Positions 62,919 through 64,000 of a DNA stretch of 64,000 nucleotides are shown piece by piece. The translations under genes were made by a program, and so were the position numbers. The notes under the pieces are model-generated. The model did no database searches. It saw nothing but the letters and a program-made list of their open reading frames with translations, and had not been told where the DNA came from. Source of the DNA: Sphingosinicella sp. LHD-64 (lineage in GTDB: Bacteria > Pseudomonadota > Alphaproteobacteria > Sphingomonadales > Sphingomonadaceae). Position 1 is the stretch's first letter. The number at the start of each line of letters is the position of its first letter. Where the stretch lies: contig NZ_JAVIFV010000006.1 of assembly GCF_031157375.1 (NCBI RefSeq), positions 56,278 to 120,277 on the forward strand, given 5' to 3'.

Positions 62919-63533
62919 TCATCCTCCTTCAAGGGTTAGCCGCGCGGAAGCGGCCTCGTCGCCGCCGCACGGATGGAGCGCGATGACCAGCCGGTGCGCC
63001 CTGCCGGTCGTCGCGCCGCAATGATAGCGCGCCGCGAGCCCGGCCACCGTCCGGGCCAGCTCCTCGGCAAAGGCGGCCCGGTCTGCCGGCGTGCGAAAAT
63101 TGAGCTCGCTGTCGATGGACAGGGTTGCGAGCCGCTTGCCGGACGCCTCGGCCCGTTTGAGCAACCCACCCACCTCGCGAATGATCCGCCCGGCCAGTCC
63201 GATCAGGTAGCTGGCCGAGAGACGGTCACGCTGACGCTCCGGGTCGGCCGCCGCTGGCCCCAGCGCCAGCGGGGAGATCAGATAGCCACCGGTGCTCGCG
63301 GCGAAGAGCACCTCAGTGAGTCCGCCCCATCGCCGCTCGTCGACCGCGCGGACCAGCCCGTGCGCCTCCAGCATGCGCAGATGATAATTGGCCTTCTGCC
63401 GTGGCAGCCCCAGCCGCCCGGCCAGCGCCGCAGCCGATGCAGGTTCGGCCAATTCGGCAAGTAGCCGGCTGCGCACCGGCTCCAGCGCCACCGCCCCGGC
63501 CTCCGGTTTCTCGATCACTTGCACGTTCGACAC
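62919..63533 (-). CDS. ArsR-type winged-helix transcriptional regulator
   Basis: 204 residues. The N-terminal winged helix reads VRSRLLAELAEPASAAALAG, LGLPRQKANYHLRMLEAHGL and VRAVDERRWGG; the C-terminal part (about 95-204) is a probable effector domain (RDRLSASYLIGLAGRIIREV). No metal-binding C-x-C is seen, so it is not a classic metal sensor. The stop lies four bases before the SRPBCC start, so they form an operon. GTG 63533 sits directly behind a promoter-like sequence. Confidence 0.87.
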   Translation of the reverse strand: MSNVQVIEKPEAGAVALEPVRSRLLAELAEPASAAALAGRLGLPRQKANYHLRMLEAHGLVRAVDERRWGGLTEVLFAASTGGYLISPLALGPAAADPERQRDRLSASYLIGLAGRIIREVGGLLKRAEASGKRLATLSIDSELNFRTPADRAAFAEELARTVAGLAARYHCGATTGRAHRLVIALHPCGGDEAASARLTLEGG

Positions 63534-63959
63534 GCCGGTCTATTGGGCTTGACGATTTTTCTTGTCAACGAGGGATTTGGATTGAGGCTCGCAACGGGCG
63601 GCGAGGCGGCGGATGTTAAGCACAGCTTTAGATTATCCTGCCCATCGCTTGTTTTGCGATGCATCGCCGACTGCCTATTCTGAACAGGCGGGCGCAGGTG
63701 GCTTGGCGGGCCGCGCGAATGTCATGGCATCCTTCTGTTGATTTCGACCCAATCCCAGCAATCAGCGCGCCACCGCGTTTCGCAGGCATCGACTCGCATC
63801 GCCCGAAGCACCCCGCTCCGCAGCCGGACTTCCAGTGCGCTTGAGGCCACCGCGAGCGAGTACTGGAAAAAAATCGCGCCGCATGTCGAAACGGGCGGAC
63901 CTCGTTCGTCGCAGGATCGGCAACCCATGAAGCCCACTGACACGATGAGGAGACCCGCG
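63534..63959. other. Intergenic region before the VOC gene
   Basis: 426 bp with no convincing gene. It contains the promoter and operator for the ArsR gene at its left end (63540-63568). The rest is mixed composition with no repeat or hairpin worth noting; a promoter for the VOC gene should lie near the right end. Confidence 0.5.
63540..63568 (-). promoter_or_regulatory. Promoter with overlapping palindrome for the ArsR gene
   Basis: Minus strand TTGACA (63568-63563), 17 nt, CAATAG (63545-63540), placing the start of transcription near 63533, the GTG itself, so the message may be leaderless. TTGAC (63549-63553) and GTCAA (63564-63568) form an inverted repeat across the -35 box and spacer, a likely autoregulatory site. 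Confidence 0.45.
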
Positions 63960-64000
63960 ATGACCAAGATGATCTTCCTGAGCCTGCCGGTGCAGGACCT
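63960..64000 (+). CDS. VOC-family (glyoxalase-like) protein, partial
   Basis: Only the first 13 codons are in the window: MTKMIFLSLPVQD. This start (M-I-F-x-x-L-P-V-x-D-L) is typical of small glyoxalase/bleomycin-resistance proteins of the VOC superfamily, often encoded near ArsR/SRPBCC pairs. GAGGAG lies eight bases upstream. Confidence 0.7.
   Translation, partial: MTKMIFLSLPVQD

Noticed and set aside
1..64000. tRNA, rRNA, CRISPR array, insertion sequence or prophage
   Set aside because: Looked for cloverleaf-like ends, CRISPR-type direct repeats with spacers, and transposase, integrase or phage motifs; none seen. Intergenic repeats found are palindromic and lack linked transposases.

Overview
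The window is chromosomal DNA from a high-GC alphaproteobacterium, most likely a member of the Sphingomonadales. Three things support this: a PhyR/NepR/EcfG general stress response locus, the order of the dcw cluster (mraZ, rsmH, ftsL, ftsI, murE, murF, mraY, murD, ftsW, murG, murC, murB, ddl, ftsQ, ftsA, ftsZ), and scattered dgt, argS, SPOR, nagZ, scpAB and tatABC genes in the order typical of alphaproteobacterial genomes. No rRNA, tRNA, CRISPR array, insertion sequence or prophage was seen. The genus cannot be fixed from the sequence alone.

Layout. 1-8.1 kb: partial vanZ-like gene, purC, an M23 peptidase, a ferritin-like DUF455 protein, purT, a small membrane protein, a PrxQ-type peroxiredoxin and glnE. 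8.2-12.3 kb: general stress response locus with a small NepR-like ORF, ecfG, a tiny membrane protein, phyR, nepR and a histidine-kinase-like protein with a degenerate ATPase domain. Several GGAAC-N16/17-CGTT-like promoters lie here and one more precedes an entericidin-like lipoprotein at 13.6 kb. 12.3-13.3 kb: a TetR regulator and a small ORF behind a palindromic operator. 13.8-37.4 kb: tatC, tatB, tatA, scpB, scpA ... nagZ ... SPOR, argS ... dgt, all on the minus strand but separated by three blocks of other genes (MFS pump, YbaY lipoprotein, LpxH-like phosphatase and glycosyltransferase, hydrolase, toxin-antitoxin pair; secreted protein, response regulator, hybrid kinase, exported CHAT protease; an AT-rich membrane-protein gene, DUF1772, DUF1501 and DUF1800). 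37.4-40.2 kb: a TPR/SPOR protein and an esterase gene broken by two frameshifts. 40.2-59.1 kb: the complete dcw cluster on the minus strand. 59.4-64 kb: a small membrane protein, a MliC-like lipoprotein, an ECF42-type sigma factor with its YCII/DGPF partner, an ArsR-type regulator with a SRPBCC protein, and the first codons of a VOC-family protein.

How the genes work together. The dcw block supplies peptidoglycan precursors (MurB-G, MraY, Ddl) and the divisome (FtsZ, A, Q, L, I, W). Nearly every junction overlaps by 4 or 1 nt, so it is probably read as one coupled operon; three of the four open junctions hold palindromic repeats, and the fourth, before ftsZ, probably holds a promoter. The stress locus is a partner-switching circuit: phosphorylated PhyR binds NepR and frees EcfG. 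TatABC would export the Tat-signal DUF1501 protein encoded in the same window. PurC and PurT are purine biosynthesis enzymes; GlnE controls glutamine synthetase.

Most notable for follow-up: a 56-residue protein convergent with ecfG that matches the NepR C-terminal motif and has its own EcfG-like promoter; the broken-up dgt-to-tatC cluster, whose inserted blocks include an exported CHAT protease next to a hybrid kinase and response regulator; and a low-GC patch inside murD.
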